NCBI RefSeq assembly: GCF_004358425.1
Contig: NZ_CP037948.1
Location: 434,001-498,000 of the forward strand
Direction of reading: 5' to 3'
Length of the DNA: 64,000 bases
Origin: Qipengyuania sediminis
Lineage (GTDB): Bacteria > Pseudomonadota > Alphaproteobacteria > Sphingomonadales > Sphingomonadaceae
The notes beneath the pieces were generated by a model. That model searched no databases. It saw only the letters and a program-made list of their open reading frames with translations, and was not told the origin of the DNA. The position numbers and the translations under genes are program-made. This document shows, one piece after another, positions 49,250 to 57,794 of the stretch (positions are counted from its first letter, which is position 1; the number at the start of each line of letters is the position of its first letter).

Positions 49250-50227
49250 ATGGCAACCCATTACACCAAGCTGCTCATCATCGGTTCGGGCCCCGCGGGC
49301 TATTCCGCCGCGATCTACGGCGCGCGGGCGATGATGGCGCCGATCATGGTGCAGGGGCTGCAGCCGGGCGGGCAGCTGACCATCACCACCGATGTCGAGA
49401 ACTATCCCGGCTTCCGCGATGTCATCCAGGGTCCCTGGCTGATGGAGGAAATGAAAGCCCAGGCCGAGCATGTCGGCACCCGGATCGTGTGGGACACGAT
49501 CGTTGATATCGATCTCGCCAGCGGCTCCCCCTTCCGCGCGGTCGGCGACAGCGGCGACGAATATTGGGGCGATGCCGTTGTGATCGCCACCGGGGCACAG
49601 GCGAAATGGCTGGGCGTGCCGGGCGAGATGGAGCTCGGGGGCAAGGGCGTCAGCGCCTGCGCCACTTGCGACGGCTTCTTCTTCCGCGGCAAGCGGGTGG
49701 CGGTGATCGGCGGCGGCAACACCGCGGTCGAAGAAGCGCTCTACCTCACCAATCACGCGGAACGGGTGACGCTGATCCACCGCCGCGATACGCTGCGCGC
49801 CGAGCGTATCCTACAGCAGCGGCTGTTTGCGCATCCAAAGATCGCGGTGCTGTGGAACCGCAGCGTGGAGCGCTTCGAAGGCGATCCCGCGGGCGCAGGG
49901 CTGACCCATCTGGTCCTGCGCGACCGGGTGACGGGGCGCGACGAGGACTTTGCGGTCGATGGCGCCTTCGTCGCGATCGGCCATGCGCCCTCGACCCAGC
50001 TCTTCAAGGGCAAGCTGGAACTGGACGAAGGTGGCTACATCGTGGTCGAGCCGGGCACGCCCAAGACCGCCATCCCCGGCGTCTTCGCCGCGGGCGATGT
50101 CATGGATCACACCTATCGTCAGGCGGTCACCGCCGCGGGAACGGGCTGCATGGCTGCGCTCGATGCCGAACGGTTCCTCTCCGGGCTCTCGATCGACCTC
50201 CAGGGTCACGCGGAGGCGGCGGAGTAG
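49250..50227 (+). CDS. trxB: Thioredoxin-disulfide reductase
   Basis: NADPH-dependent FAD enzyme that reduces thioredoxin. The 325-residue protein has the FAD loop LLIIGSGPAGYSAAIYGARA, GGQLTITTDVENYPGF, the redox-active CATCDGFFF (C137, C140), the NADPH loop VAVIGGGNTAVEEALYL and the C-terminal GVFAAGDVMDHTYRQAVTAAGTGCMAALDAE. ATG 49250 (MATHYTKLL) is preferred; ATG 49241 lies three codons earlier. It is followed by two MAPEG genes on the opposite strand. Confidence 0.96.
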   Translation: MATHYTKLLIIGSGPAGYSAAIYGARAMMAPIMVQGLQPGGQLTITTDVENYPGFRDVIQGPWLMEEMKAQAEHVGTRIVWDTIVDIDLASGSPFRAVGDSGDEYWGDAVVIATGAQAKWLGVPGEMELGGKGVSACATCDGFFFRGKRVAVIGGGNTAVEEALYLTNHAERVTLIHRRDTLRAERILQQRLFAHPKIAVLWNRSVERFEGDPAGAGLTHLVLRDRVTGRDEDFAVDGAFVAIGHAPSTQLFKGKLELDEGGYIVVEPGTPKTAIPGVFAAGDVMDHTYRQAVTAAGTGCMAALDAERFLSGLSIDLQGHAEAAE

Positions 50228-50231
50228 CTCG

Positions 50232-50666
50232 CTAGAACACCGCCATCGCCGCGTGGACGATCAGCGCGGTCAGCACCAGCGTTGACAGCGCGAACAGGGC
50301 GAAGCGGACCATCACGCGGTTGACGGTCGCCTGCCAGATCGAATGCGCGATGCGCAAGCCGACATAGATCCAGCCGAGAGTTGCATTGAGCCCGTCGCCA
50401 TTCCCGGCGATCGCCAGCACCAGCGCCACGGCATAGAACAGCGTCGGCCCCTCGTGCAGGTGGTTGTAATTGTGCGCCTTCCACTGCACCTCGCGCGGCA
50501 AGGCTGCTTCCAGCGTAGCGCCGGTCCAGCCCACATCCGCGCCCGGCGTCTTGTCTGCCATGTGCCGATTGACCGCGGGAATGCGCCCCGCATACATCCA
50601 CAGCCACATCACCATCGTCCAGGCGAGGAGCGCGACGACGGGTTGCAGGATGTCCGCGCCGATCAT
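50232..50666 (-). CDS. MAPEG-family membrane protein (second copy)
   Basis: A 144-residue four-helix membrane protein of the MAPEG fold. The core is VQWKAHNYNHLHEGPTLFYAVALVLAIAG and the helix WIYVGLRIAHSIWQATVN, both diagnostic of bacterial MAPEG proteins related to glutathione-dependent enzymes. Activity is unknown. It is paralogous to the gene directly upstream and overlaps it by 4 bp, so the pair is one operon. It converges with trxB, 4 bp between stops. Confidence 0.85.
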   Translation of the reverse strand: MIGADILQPVVALLAWTMVMWLWMYAGRIPAVNRHMADKTPGADVGWTGATLEAALPREVQWKAHNYNHLHEGPTLFYAVALVLAIAGNGDGLNATLGWIYVGLRIAHSIWQATVNRVMVRFALFALSTLVLTALIVHAAMAVF

Positions 50667-51109
50667 GGCAGCACCGTGTCGGGGAAGAGCGTCAGCGAAA
50701 GGGCGCGGACGGCAAGGTAGATCAGCGCCAGGCTGGCGATCGCGAAGAGGGCGAAGCGCACCGTGACGACATTGACCGTCGCCTGCCAGATCGAATGCAC
50801 GATGCGGAAGGCGAGATAGATCCATGCCGCCAGCACATCCCCCGCCCCCGCGCCCAGCAATGCGATGATGAGGCTGACAGCGTAGAACAGCACCGGCTGC
50901 TCCAGCAGATGGGTATAATTGTGCGACTTCCAGTTCACCCGGTCGTCCAGCACGCCTTCGAGATCCTGGCCGCGCCCCCCGGGCCGCGCCATCTTCACCC
51001 CGCCGAACTTGGCCTTCATCGCGGGAAAGCGCGCCGCCGCCATCCACACCATCATGACCAGCGTCCAAGCGATCAGCACCGCGGCCGGCGCGAGCATCTG
51101 TGCCTGCAT
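50663..51109 (-). CDS. MAPEG-family membrane protein (first copy)
   Basis: A 148-residue four-helix membrane protein. NWKSHNYTHLLEQPVLFYAVSLIIALLG and WIYLAFRIVHSIWQATVNVVTVRFALF align with the downstream paralogue. The N-terminal loop between helices 1 and 2 differs (KFGGVKMARPGGRGQDLEGVL). Tandem duplication followed by divergence is the simplest reading; the two may form hetero-oligomers. The start is ATG 51109. Confidence 0.85.
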   Translation of the reverse strand: MQAQMLAPAAVLIAWTLVMMVWMAAARFPAMKAKFGGVKMARPGGRGQDLEGVLDDRVNWKSHNYTHLLEQPVLFYAVSLIIALLGAGAGDVLAAWIYLAFRIVHSIWQATVNVVTVRFALFAIASLALIYLAVRALSLTLFPDTVLP

Positions 51110-51161
51110 CGAAATCTCCCCTTAACGCCCCCCGCCTGAGTGCGGCGCGGTTCGGCGATTG

Positions 51162-52139
51162 TCAAACCGGCGCATCGGTCTCGCGCAGCATCGCGGCGAA
51201 GCTTTCCGCATCGGTGTTGCCGCCCGTGAGCGTGACGACAGTATTCTCGTCGAGCGGCACCTTGCCCGTCAGGGCCGCTGCCAGCGCGGCGGCGCCGCCC
51301 GGCTCCACCACCAGGCGCAGCCTTTCGAAGGCGAAGCGCTGGGCGGCGCGCACTTCGGCATCGCTTACCGGCACGCCGGGCTCCGCCCGATGCTTGAGCA
51401 CGGCGAAGTTGACCGGCGCTGTGCTCGGCGTCTGGATCGCGTCGCAGATCGTCGGCGGGGGGTTGGGCCCCACGCGGACGATCTCGCCGCGTTCGAGGCT
51501 GAGGCGGACATCGTCCCAGCCTTCGGGCTCGACCGGATGGATCGCTGCGCCCGGGCAGGCGAGAGCCAGCCCCGCCGCGAGCCCGCCGCCGCCGCAGCAG
51601 ACGATAATGCGCGAGGGTTCGCGGCCAAGCTGTGCGACGATCTCGATACCCATGCTGCCCTGGCCTTCGATCACCCAGGGGTCGGCATAGGCGTGAACCA
51701 GCGCGCGCCCGCGCTGGTCGCACAGGGCATTGGCAATCGCGTCGCGGTCTTCGCCCCCGGCGCGGTCGTAGAGGATCACTTCCGCTCCCAGCCCCCGGGT
51801 GGCATCGAGCTTCACGCGCGGCGCGTCGGCCGGCATGACGATGGCCGCCGCGATGCCGAGCTTGCGGGCGGCCCAGGCCACGCCCTGCGCATGATTGCCG
51901 CTCGACACCGCGATCACCCCAGCGGCGCGCTCCTCCACCGTCAGATCGGTCAGCCGGTGCCACGCCCCGCGGATCTTGAACGCGCCGATGGGTTGGAGGA
52001 CGTCGGCCTTGGCATGAAGCCGCACGCCGCCGATCCCGACCGGCAGGAGGGGCGTCGGCGGCAGGATCGCTGCAACCTTATCAGCCGCGTGCAGCACGCC
52101 TTCGCGGGTCGGCGGACGGGGGCTTTCGCGAAACACCAC
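51162..52139 (-). CDS. Threonine/serine dehydratase (fold-type II PLP enzyme)
   Basis: A 325-residue PLP enzyme that probably deaminates threonine or serine to the 2-oxo acid. The PLP lysine is in QPIGAFKIRGAWHRL, followed by AVSSGNHAQGVAWAARKLG and the phosphate-binding CCGGGGLAAGLALA, with a late TLTGGNTDAESF. It lacks the C-terminal ACT regulatory domain, so it is of the catabolic type and not IlvA. It is divergent from the carboxyspermidine dehydrogenase gene. Confidence 0.9.
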   Translation of the reverse strand: MVFRESPRPPTREGVLHAADKVAAILPPTPLLPVGIGGVRLHAKADVLQPIGAFKIRGAWHRLTDLTVEERAAGVIAVSSGNHAQGVAWAARKLGIAAAIVMPADAPRVKLDATRGLGAEVILYDRAGGEDRDAIANALCDQRGRALVHAYADPWVIEGQGSMGIEIVAQLGREPSRIIVCCGGGGLAAGLALACPGAAIHPVEPEGWDDVRLSLERGEIVRVGPNPPPTICDAIQTPSTAPVNFAVLKHRAEPGVPVSDAEVRAAQRFAFERLRLVVEPGGAAALAAALTGKVPLDENTVVTLTGGNTDAESFAAMLRETDAPV

Positions 52140-52200
52140 CGCCGATTAGGGCGTTCGGCGTTCTGCGCCAACACGCGCCTTTCGCTTCATCGGAGAATTC

Positions 52201-53412
52201 ATGTCGACAGTCCTGGTCATCGGCGCGGGCGGCGTCAGCTCGGTATGCGTCCACAAGATGGCGATGAACCCCGGGATCTTCTCGGACGTCCACCTCGCCA
52301 GCCGGACCAAGGCGAAGTGCGACGCGATCGCCGCGAGCGTAGCGGAGCGCACCGGGGTCCGCATCTCCACCTACGAGATCGATGCGGAGGAAGTGCCTGC
52401 GTTGATCGGCCTCATCCGCAAGGTGAAACCCAGCCTCGTCGTGAACCTTGCGCTACCCTATCAGGACCTGCCGATCATGGACGCCTGCCTGGAAGCGGGC
52501 GTGAACTACCTCGACACCGCGAACTACGAGCCCAAGGACGAGGCCAAGTTCGAATACGGATGGCAGTGGGCCTATCACGACCGCTTCCGCCAGGCGGGCC
52601 TGATGGCGCTGCTCGGCTCGGGCTTCGACCCAGGGGTGACCAGCGTTTTCACCATGTGGCTGAAGAAGCATAAGCTCAAGACCATCCGCCAGCTCGATAT
52701 CCTCGACTGCAACGGCGGGGATCACGGCCAGCATTTCGCGACCAACTTCAACCCGGAGATCAATATCCGCGAAGTGACCGCGCCCGCCCGGCATTGGGAA
52801 AACGGCGAATGGGTTGAGACCCCGGCGATGGCCACCAAGGTCGCCTTCGACTTCGAGGCGGTGGGCCCCAAAAACATGTACCTCATGTATCACGAGGAGT
52901 TGGAGAGCCTCGCCAAGTTCGTGCCCGAGCTGGAACGAGCACGGTTCTGGATGACCTTCGGCGATGCCTATATCACGCATCTGACCGTGCTGCAGAACGT
53001 CGGCATGACCAGCATCGAGCCGATCCGCTTTCAGGGCCACGATATCATCCCGCTGCAGTTCCTCGCCGCCGTGCTTCCCAAACCCGAGACTCTGGGTGAG
53101 ACGACCAAGGGCAATACCAACATCGGTGTGATCGCGACCGGGGAAGCAATTGACGGTTCTGGCGAGAAGACATTCTACATCAAGAACATTTGCAGCCACG
53201 AAGCCGCCTATGCGGAAACCGGCAACCAGGCGGTGAGCTACACCACCGGCGTCCCGGCGATGATCGGCAGCGCGATGATGGTGACCGGGCAATGGCGCGG
53301 CGAGGGCGTGTTCAACATGGAACAGATGGACCCCGACCCCTTCATGGCCATGCTGAACAGCGACGGGCTGCCGTGGACCGTTGAAGAACTGCCCGGCCCG
53401 GTTGCCTTCTGA
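52201..53412 (+). CDS. Carboxy(nor)spermidine dehydrogenase
   Basis: NADPH enzyme of the alternative spermidine pathway; it condenses putrescine (or diaminopropane) with aspartate semialdehyde to carboxyspermidine (or carboxynorspermidine). The 403-residue saccharopine-dehydrogenase-like protein begins TVLVIGAGGVSSVCVHKMAMNP and has NLALPYQDLPIMDACLEAGVNYLDTANYEP, LLGSGFDPGVTSVFTMW and DCNGGDHGQHFATNFNPEIN, the last two typical of this branch. Its stop overlaps the ATG of the decarboxylase gene by 1 bp. No SAM-decarboxylase or spermidine-synthase gene is seen in the window. Confidence 0.93.
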   Translation: MSTVLVIGAGGVSSVCVHKMAMNPGIFSDVHLASRTKAKCDAIAASVAERTGVRISTYEIDAEEVPALIGLIRKVKPSLVVNLALPYQDLPIMDACLEAGVNYLDTANYEPKDEAKFEYGWQWAYHDRFRQAGLMALLGSGFDPGVTSVFTMWLKKHKLKTIRQLDILDCNGGDHGQHFATNFNPEINIREVTAPARHWENGEWVETPAMATKVAFDFEAVGPKNMYLMYHEELESLAKFVPELERARFWMTFGDAYITHLTVLQNVGMTSIEPIRFQGHDIIPLQFLAAVLPKPETLGETTKGNTNIGVIATGEAIDGSGEKTFYIKNICSHEAAYAETGNQAVSYTTGVPAMIGSAMMVTGQWRGEGVFNMEQMDPDPFMAMLNSDGLPWTVEELPGPVAF

Positions 53413-54584
53413 TGGAGACCCGCGCGGGCGATCCCGGTGCTTTCGCGGGCTTCGACTTGTCGCGCGTCGATAGCCCGGCCTTCGTCGTTGATGCGGCGAA
53501 GCTGCGCGCCAACCTGCAAATCCTCGCCGGTATTCGCGATGCGGCGGACATCAAGGTGCTGGCGGCGCTGAAGGCCTTCAGCATGTGGTCTGTGGCCCCG
53601 ATCATCGGCGAATATCTCGATGGCGTCTGTACCAGCGGGCTGTGGGAAGCGCGGCTGGCTTCCGAGTTCTATGACGGCGAGATCGCGACCTACTCGGCAG
53701 CCTACAAGCCGCACGAGCTCGAGGAAGTGTGCCGGCTGTCGGACCATGTGATCTTCAACTCACCCGGGCAGCTCGAACGCTACGCGCCGATCCTCGATGC
53801 GGCGCGCGCGGCAGGGCAGGGCTTCGACGTCGGCCTGCGGATCAACCCGCTGTGTCCCTGCGGGGAGGTGCCGCGCTACGACCCCTCCAGCCCCGGCAGC
53901 CGGCTCGGCTTCCCGATCGACCAGCTGACGCCCGAAATCATGGCGCAGGTGGACGGCATTCATTTCCACAATCTGTGCGAGCAGGACTTCGAGCCGCTGC
54001 GCCGCACCTGGGACAGCGTGTTCGACGCGATCGAACCGTGGTTCGGCGATCTCAAATGGATCAACATGGGCGGCGGGCACCACATCACCCGCGCCGACTA
54101 TCAGCGCGAGGAGCTGGTCGAGTTCCTGCGCGATGCGAAGGAAGATACGGGCGCCGAGATCTATCTCGAGCCCGGCGAAGCCGTGGCGCTCGATGCCGGC
54201 ATCCTGGTCGGCACCGTGCTCGACGATCACTGGAACGGGCAGCCGGTCGCGATCACCGATGTCTCGGCCACCTGTCACATGCCCGATGTGATCGAAGCGC
54301 CCTATCGTCCGGCGATGCTGAACGAAGCCGCTGCCGGAGAAGCGGTGCGGCTGGGAGGGCCGAGCTGCCTCGCGGGCGATGTCATCGGCGACTACCGGCT
54401 GCCGGTGCCCTGCAAACCGGGAGCGCGATTCGCATTTCTCGATCAGGCGCATTATTCGATGGTGAAGACCAACACCTTCAACGGCGTCCCCCTCCCTTCG
54501 ATCTGGTTGTGGGACAGCGACAGCGATGCGCTGGAGCAGGTCAAGGCCTTCGATTACAGCGACTTTCGCGATCGGCTTAGTTGA
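53412..54584 (+). CDS. nspC: Carboxynorspermidine/carboxyspermidine decarboxylase
   Basis: Fold-III PLP enzyme that removes the carboxyl group to give spermidine or norspermidine. The 390-residue protein has the PLP lysine K54 in VLAALKAFSMWSV, the family-specific LRINPLCPCGEVPRYDPSSPGSRLG, GIHFHNLCEQ, the phosphate site WINMGGGHHITR and the C-terminal substrate-site region VSATCHMPDV. The TGATG overlap with the dehydrogenase gene shows an operon. The expected product is spermidine, with putrescine supplied by the downstream ornithine decarboxylase. Confidence 0.94.
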   Translation: METRAGDPGAFAGFDLSRVDSPAFVVDAAKLRANLQILAGIRDAADIKVLAALKAFSMWSVAPIIGEYLDGVCTSGLWEARLASEFYDGEIATYSAAYKPHELEEVCRLSDHVIFNSPGQLERYAPILDAARAAGQGFDVGLRINPLCPCGEVPRYDPSSPGSRLGFPIDQLTPEIMAQVDGIHFHNLCEQDFEPLRRTWDSVFDAIEPWFGDLKWINMGGGHHITRADYQREELVEFLRDAKEDTGAEIYLEPGEAVALDAGILVGTVLDDHWNGQPVAITDVSATCHMPDVIEAPYRPAMLNEAAAGEAVRLGGPSCLAGDVIGDYRLPVPCKPGARFAFLDQAHYSMVKTNTFNGVPLPSIWLWDSDSDALEQVKAFDYSDFRDRLS

Positions 54585-54619
54585 ACCCGCCGCCAGGCGC
54601 GCAAACGGCCCCCTTTTCA

Positions 54620-54735
54620 CTTGCGGTTCAGCGCCTGCGCCCTATAGGGGCCGCTCCGCAGCCCCAAGGGGACTTCCTAACCGCAAGGCTGCGCCGTTCG
54701 CCGGGATTGCCTCGGCGTTGAAACGAACCGTTTTA
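54620..54735 (+). promoter_or_regulatory. Structured leader upstream of ornithine decarboxylase (speF-like candidate)
   Basis: CTTGCGGTT at 54620-54628 pairs perfectly with AACCGCAAG at 54679-54687 and encloses two hairpins, CCCTATAGGG at 54640-54649 and CCCCAAGGGG at 54662-54671. A second domain follows: GTTCG at 54696-54700 with CGAAC at 54724-54728 around a GCCG/CGGC stem. The location, in the leader of an alphaproteobacterial ornithine decarboxylase gene, is that described for the speF RNA motif. Membership of that family is not shown. Confidence 0.5.
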
Positions 54736-54749
54736 GGGGGTCCCTTGAG

Positions 54750-55952
54750 TTGCACATCCATCCTGACGCACGGTCTGTAGTTCGCGCCCTCGCGCCCGAC
54801 GAACCGGTCATCCTCAATCGCCCGCATGCCGCGGCGCGTGCCGCGCGTTTCTTCGTCGAGACGTTTCCGGGCCGCTCGCTCTATGCGGTAAAGGCGAATC
54901 CCTCGCCCGATCTGTTGCGGGTGCTGTGGGACAGCGGGATCACGCACTACGATGTCGCCTCCATTGCCGAGGTGCGGCTGGTGCGCGGCGTTCTGCCGGA
55001 AGCGGTGCTGTGCTTCATGCACCCGGTGAAGGCCGCGGGCGCGATCCGCGAAGCCTATTTCGAGCATGGCGTGCGTACCTTCAGCCTCGATACGAGCGAG
55101 GAGCTGGAGAAGATCGTCGCGGCGACGCGCGGAGCGGATGGCACCCGGGCTCCTGATCTTCAGCTCTGCGTGCGGCTGCGCGTCTCGTCCGACTATTCGG
55201 AGCTTTCGCTCGCCAGCAAGTTCGGCTGCGACCTCACCGAGGCGCCGGGCCTGCTTCAGGAAAGCCGGCAATATGCCGACTGGCTCGGCGTGTGCTTCCA
55301 CGTCGGCAGCCAGGCAATGACGCCCTTCGCCTATGTCCAGGCGCTGGAGCGGACGCGCGCGGCGATCGCCGAGGCGTCGGTGGTCATCGACATGATCGAT
55401 GTGGGCGGCGGCTTTCCGAGCGTCTATCCCGGAATGCAGCCGCCCCCGCTCGAGGATTACTTCGCGATCATCCATCGCCAGTTCGAGGCGCTGCCGATCG
55501 CCTACAATGCGGAGCTGTGGTGCGAGCCCGGCCGGGCGCTGTGCGCGGAATATTCCTCGCTGATCGTGCGTGTCGAGAAGCGTAGGGGGGACGAGCTGTA
55601 TATCAACGACGGCGCCTACGGCGCGCTGTTCGACGCCGCGCATATCGGATGGAAGTTTCCGGTCCGCGCGCTGGAAGACGATCTTATCAAGCCGCTGCAG
55701 GATTTCGCCTTCTACGGCCCGACCTGCGACGATGCCGATTACATGGCGGGGCCCTTCGCCCTGCCGTCCGACATCCAGGCCGGCGACTATATCGAGATCG
55801 GCATGCTGGGCGCCTATGGGGCGGCGATGAAGACCGACTTCAACGGCTTCGGCTCCTCGCCGGCAGTGCTGGTGGAGGACGAGCCGATGGCGAGCCTCTA
55901 CGACGGCAGCCTGCGGCGTGAAGTGCGCGACAACGTGGTGAGCCTGCGTTGA
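54750..55952 (+). CDS. Ornithine (or lysine/ornithine) decarboxylase, fold type III
   Basis: PLP enzyme that makes putrescine from ornithine, possibly also cadaverine from lysine. The 400-residue protein has the PLP lysine K48 in LYAVKANPSPDLL, HYDVASIAEV, CFHVGSQAM, the phosphate loop IDVGGGFPSVYPGM and the late FYGPTCDDADYM with the active-site cysteine. GPTCDDAD is the ornithine decarboxylase form. No ATG is available near the 5' end; TTG 54750 with AGGGGG about 10 bp upstream is the best start. It supplies putrescine to the two genes upstream. A strong terminator follows. Confidence 0.92.
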   Translation: MHIHPDARSVVRALAPDEPVILNRPHAAARAARFFVETFPGRSLYAVKANPSPDLLRVLWDSGITHYDVASIAEVRLVRGVLPEAVLCFMHPVKAAGAIREAYFEHGVRTFSLDTSEELEKIVAATRGADGTRAPDLQLCVRLRVSSDYSELSLASKFGCDLTEAPGLLQESRQYADWLGVCFHVGSQAMTPFAYVQALERTRAAIAEASVVIDMIDVGGGFPSVYPGMQPPPLEDYFAIIHRQFEALPIAYNAELWCEPGRALCAEYSSLIVRVEKRRGDELYINDGAYGALFDAAHIGWKFPVRALEDDLIKPLQDFAFYGPTCDDADYMAGPFALPSDIQAGDYIEIGMLGAYGAAMKTDFNGFGSSPAVLVEDEPMASLYDGSLRREVRDNVVSLR

Positions 55953-55992
55953 ACGCGCGGGCGGCATCGAGCCAGCCGTAATCTTGAACAAA

Positions 55993-56024
55993 AAGGGGGC
56001 GCCTTGGCGCCCCCTTCGTTTTGT
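55993..56024. terminator. Bidirectional intrinsic terminator
   Basis: AAGGGGGCGCC at 55993-56003 pairs perfectly with GGCGCCCCCTT at 56006-56016. On the plus strand TTCGTTTTG follows, and on the minus strand the complement of AACAAAAAG gives a T-run. It serves the ornithine decarboxylase gene and the convergent PEP-CTERM gene. Confidence 0.88.
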
Positions 56025-56040
56025 GTAGCCGACCTGCCGA

Positions 56041-56625
56041 TCAGGCGAAGTGCAGCTTCGCCTTGCTGACGCGGACCGCGCCGGTGCGACGGCGAAGCGC
56101 CCCACCGATCGCCCCGAAGCCCAGGATGAAGAGCGCCCAGGTGCCCGGTTCCGGAATAGCCTGGGTCGCCTGAAGGCTGAGCTGGCCGCCAACACGCGCG
56201 AAACCGTTGCCGCCGCTCGGGTTGAGCGTGCCACGAATGTTGAACGTCTGCGAACCGGCAGCCAAGTTGACCCGATCGACCTGGATCGAACTGCCGAGCG
56301 CGCTCTGCGATGTGCTGGCCGTACCGGCCCCGGAGATGTCGCCGCCCGTGAAGGTGATGACGTCACCGTCGAAATTAAACACCGCCGATCCGCCAGCCGT
56401 GGCGTTGGCGAAGGGATTGATGAAGGTCAGGGTGGCGAAGAATTCGCCCGTCCCCACGACGTCGAAACCCAGGAAACCGGACACCTCGTTAGGCCCGGCG
56501 GGATTGAGCGTTATCACGCCAGCAGGGCTTGGGCTCGTGCCGGGGAAAACCACGGTCGCGGCGGAGCCAGGCACGGCGAATAGCGCCGCGGCGGCCCCAG
56601 CCGCGAGGAATGCATGTTTGAACAT
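56041..56625 (-). CDS. PEPxxWA-CTERM sorting-domain protein (copy 1)
   Basis: A 194-residue exported protein. It has a signal peptide (MFKHAFLAAGAAAALFAVPGSAA), a beta-rich body with GFLGFDVVGTGEFFATLTFINPF and FNFDGDVITFTGGDISG, and a C-terminal exosortase signal. The signal consists of IPEPGTWALFILGFGAIGG (PEP motif plus transmembrane helix) and RRR, followed by 11 more residues. Exosortase is expected to cleave at PEP and release it to the surface or matrix. Its function is unknown. The paralogue lies about 400 bp away on the same strand. The exosortase gene itself is not in the window. Confidence 0.9.
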   Translation of the reverse strand: MFKHAFLAAGAAAALFAVPGSAATVVFPGTSPSPAGVITLNPAGPNEVSGFLGFDVVGTGEFFATLTFINPFANATAGGSAVFNFDGDVITFTGGDISGAGTASTSQSALGSSIQVDRVNLAAGSQTFNIRGTLNPSGGNGFARVGGQLSLQATQAIPEPGTWALFILGFGAIGGALRRRTGAVRVSKAKLHFA

Positions 56626-57031
56626 TGAAATGACCCTTCCAAAAGTATCGTGCCTGCGGACCTCTCATCCGCGGCACATGGTGGTGACGTGCGTAGACGC
56701 GCGGGAACCGAACATCCCCGTTCGCCGAAATTTGGTATTCTTTTTGAGGTGCCCCACCAGCGACCCGCACTCGATACCATCGAGACACATCGAGGTTCCG
56801 CGATTAAGGAATTAAATGTGGGCTTTGTCCGCTCGCGGACCAATCCGGTGGTTTCGGGAGCAGGGGTGTACGATCAGTCCCGTTTCGACCCGCTGACCGC
56901 TGCTTGCCAGCCCCGGCGATCGGAGGGACGGTCACGGAACCACGCCCGCAAACGTGCTCGAAATTGAGGGATACTGTAAACAAAAAAGGGGGCCGTGAGG
57001 CCCCCTTTCTCGTTCGGTTTGCGTGTCGCTG
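56626..57031. other. Intergenic region between the two PEP-CTERM genes
   Basis: This 406-bp gap holds the terminator of the upstream paralogue near 56982-57009 and the promoter region of copy 1. A perfect palindrome CTCGATACCATCGAG lies at 56770-56784, about 145 bp before the start of copy 1, with a second CATCGAG nearby at 56791-56797. These are possible operator elements. No gene is supported. Confidence 0.45.
56982..57009 (-). terminator. Intrinsic terminator of PEP-CTERM copy 2
   Basis: On the minus strand GGGGGCC (57005-56999) pairs with GGCCCCC (56994-56988) around a TCAC loop and is followed by TTTTTTG. It lies 23 bp after the stop codon of copy 2. Confidence 0.85.
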
Positions 57032-57589
57032 TTAGGCGAAGCGCAGGGCCGCCCGGGTGCTTGCGACCTGCGCGTTGCGCCGGCGCATGCCATAGCCCAG
57101 CACGCCGAAGCCGAGGATCATCATCGCCCAGGTGCCGGGTTCCGGAACCGCGGTGAGCGACAGCTGGCCACCGATGCGCGCGAAACCGTTCCCATTCGGG
57201 GTCAGCGACCCACGGAAGGTGATGGTCTGCGCACCGGAGGCGAGGCCGGAACGATCGATCTGGATGTTGCTGCCGAGCGCGCCCATGGTCGTGGTGAACA
57301 CACCGCCGCCCGAGATGTCGCCACCCGTGAACGTGATGACGTCGCCATCGAAGTTGAAAGTGGCCGAACCGTTCGCACCGGCCGGATTGTACGGATTGGT
57401 GAAGGTGAAAGTCGCCGTGAAATCACCGGTCCCGGTGACGTCGAAGCCGAGGAAACCAGCGACTTCGTTCGGACCCGCGGGGGACAGCGTGATGGCGGTA
57501 CCCGAGGTATAAACGACAGTGGCGGCCGAGGCGGGCACCGCAAAAAGCGCGGTGGCGGCGACGGCTGCGAGTGCAGCATGCTTAAACAT
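57032..57589 (-). CDS. PEPxxWA-CTERM sorting-domain protein (copy 2)
   Basis: A 185-residue paralogue of the neighbouring gene. The signal peptide is MFKHAALAAVAATALFAVPASAA, the body is closely similar (AGFLGFDVTGTGDFTATFTFTNPY, FNFDGDVITFTGGDISGGG), and the C terminus is VPEPGTWAMMILGFGVLGYGMRRR. The two copies differ mainly in loops, which indicates tandem duplication. ATG 57589 is preferred over an upstream TTG. It has its own terminator and a separate promoter region upstream (57590-57794). Confidence 0.9.
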   Translation of the reverse strand: MFKHAALAAVAATALFAVPASAATVVYTSGTAITLSPAGPNEVAGFLGFDVTGTGDFTATFTFTNPYNPAGANGSATFNFDGDVITFTGGDISGGGVFTTTMGALGSNIQIDRSGLASGAQTITFRGSLTPNGNGFARIGGQLSLTAVPEPGTWAMMILGFGVLGYGMRRRNAQVASTRAALRFA

Positions 57590-57794
57590 ATCCAACCCTT
57601 CCCTGAGTTGTTGACTTCAAAAGCGGAACCGATGCCCACCGTCGCGAATGCTGTTCCAAACATAAGCGCGTTGCGAATCGTATATGCGATCTTAACGCGA
57701 ATGGAAACCGCGAAAATCAGGTTTTTGTGCCGGTTCGCGCTCGGAGGAATGGGGTGTATCAGCGCGGGACGGCTCTTCCAACACCGGGAACCGT

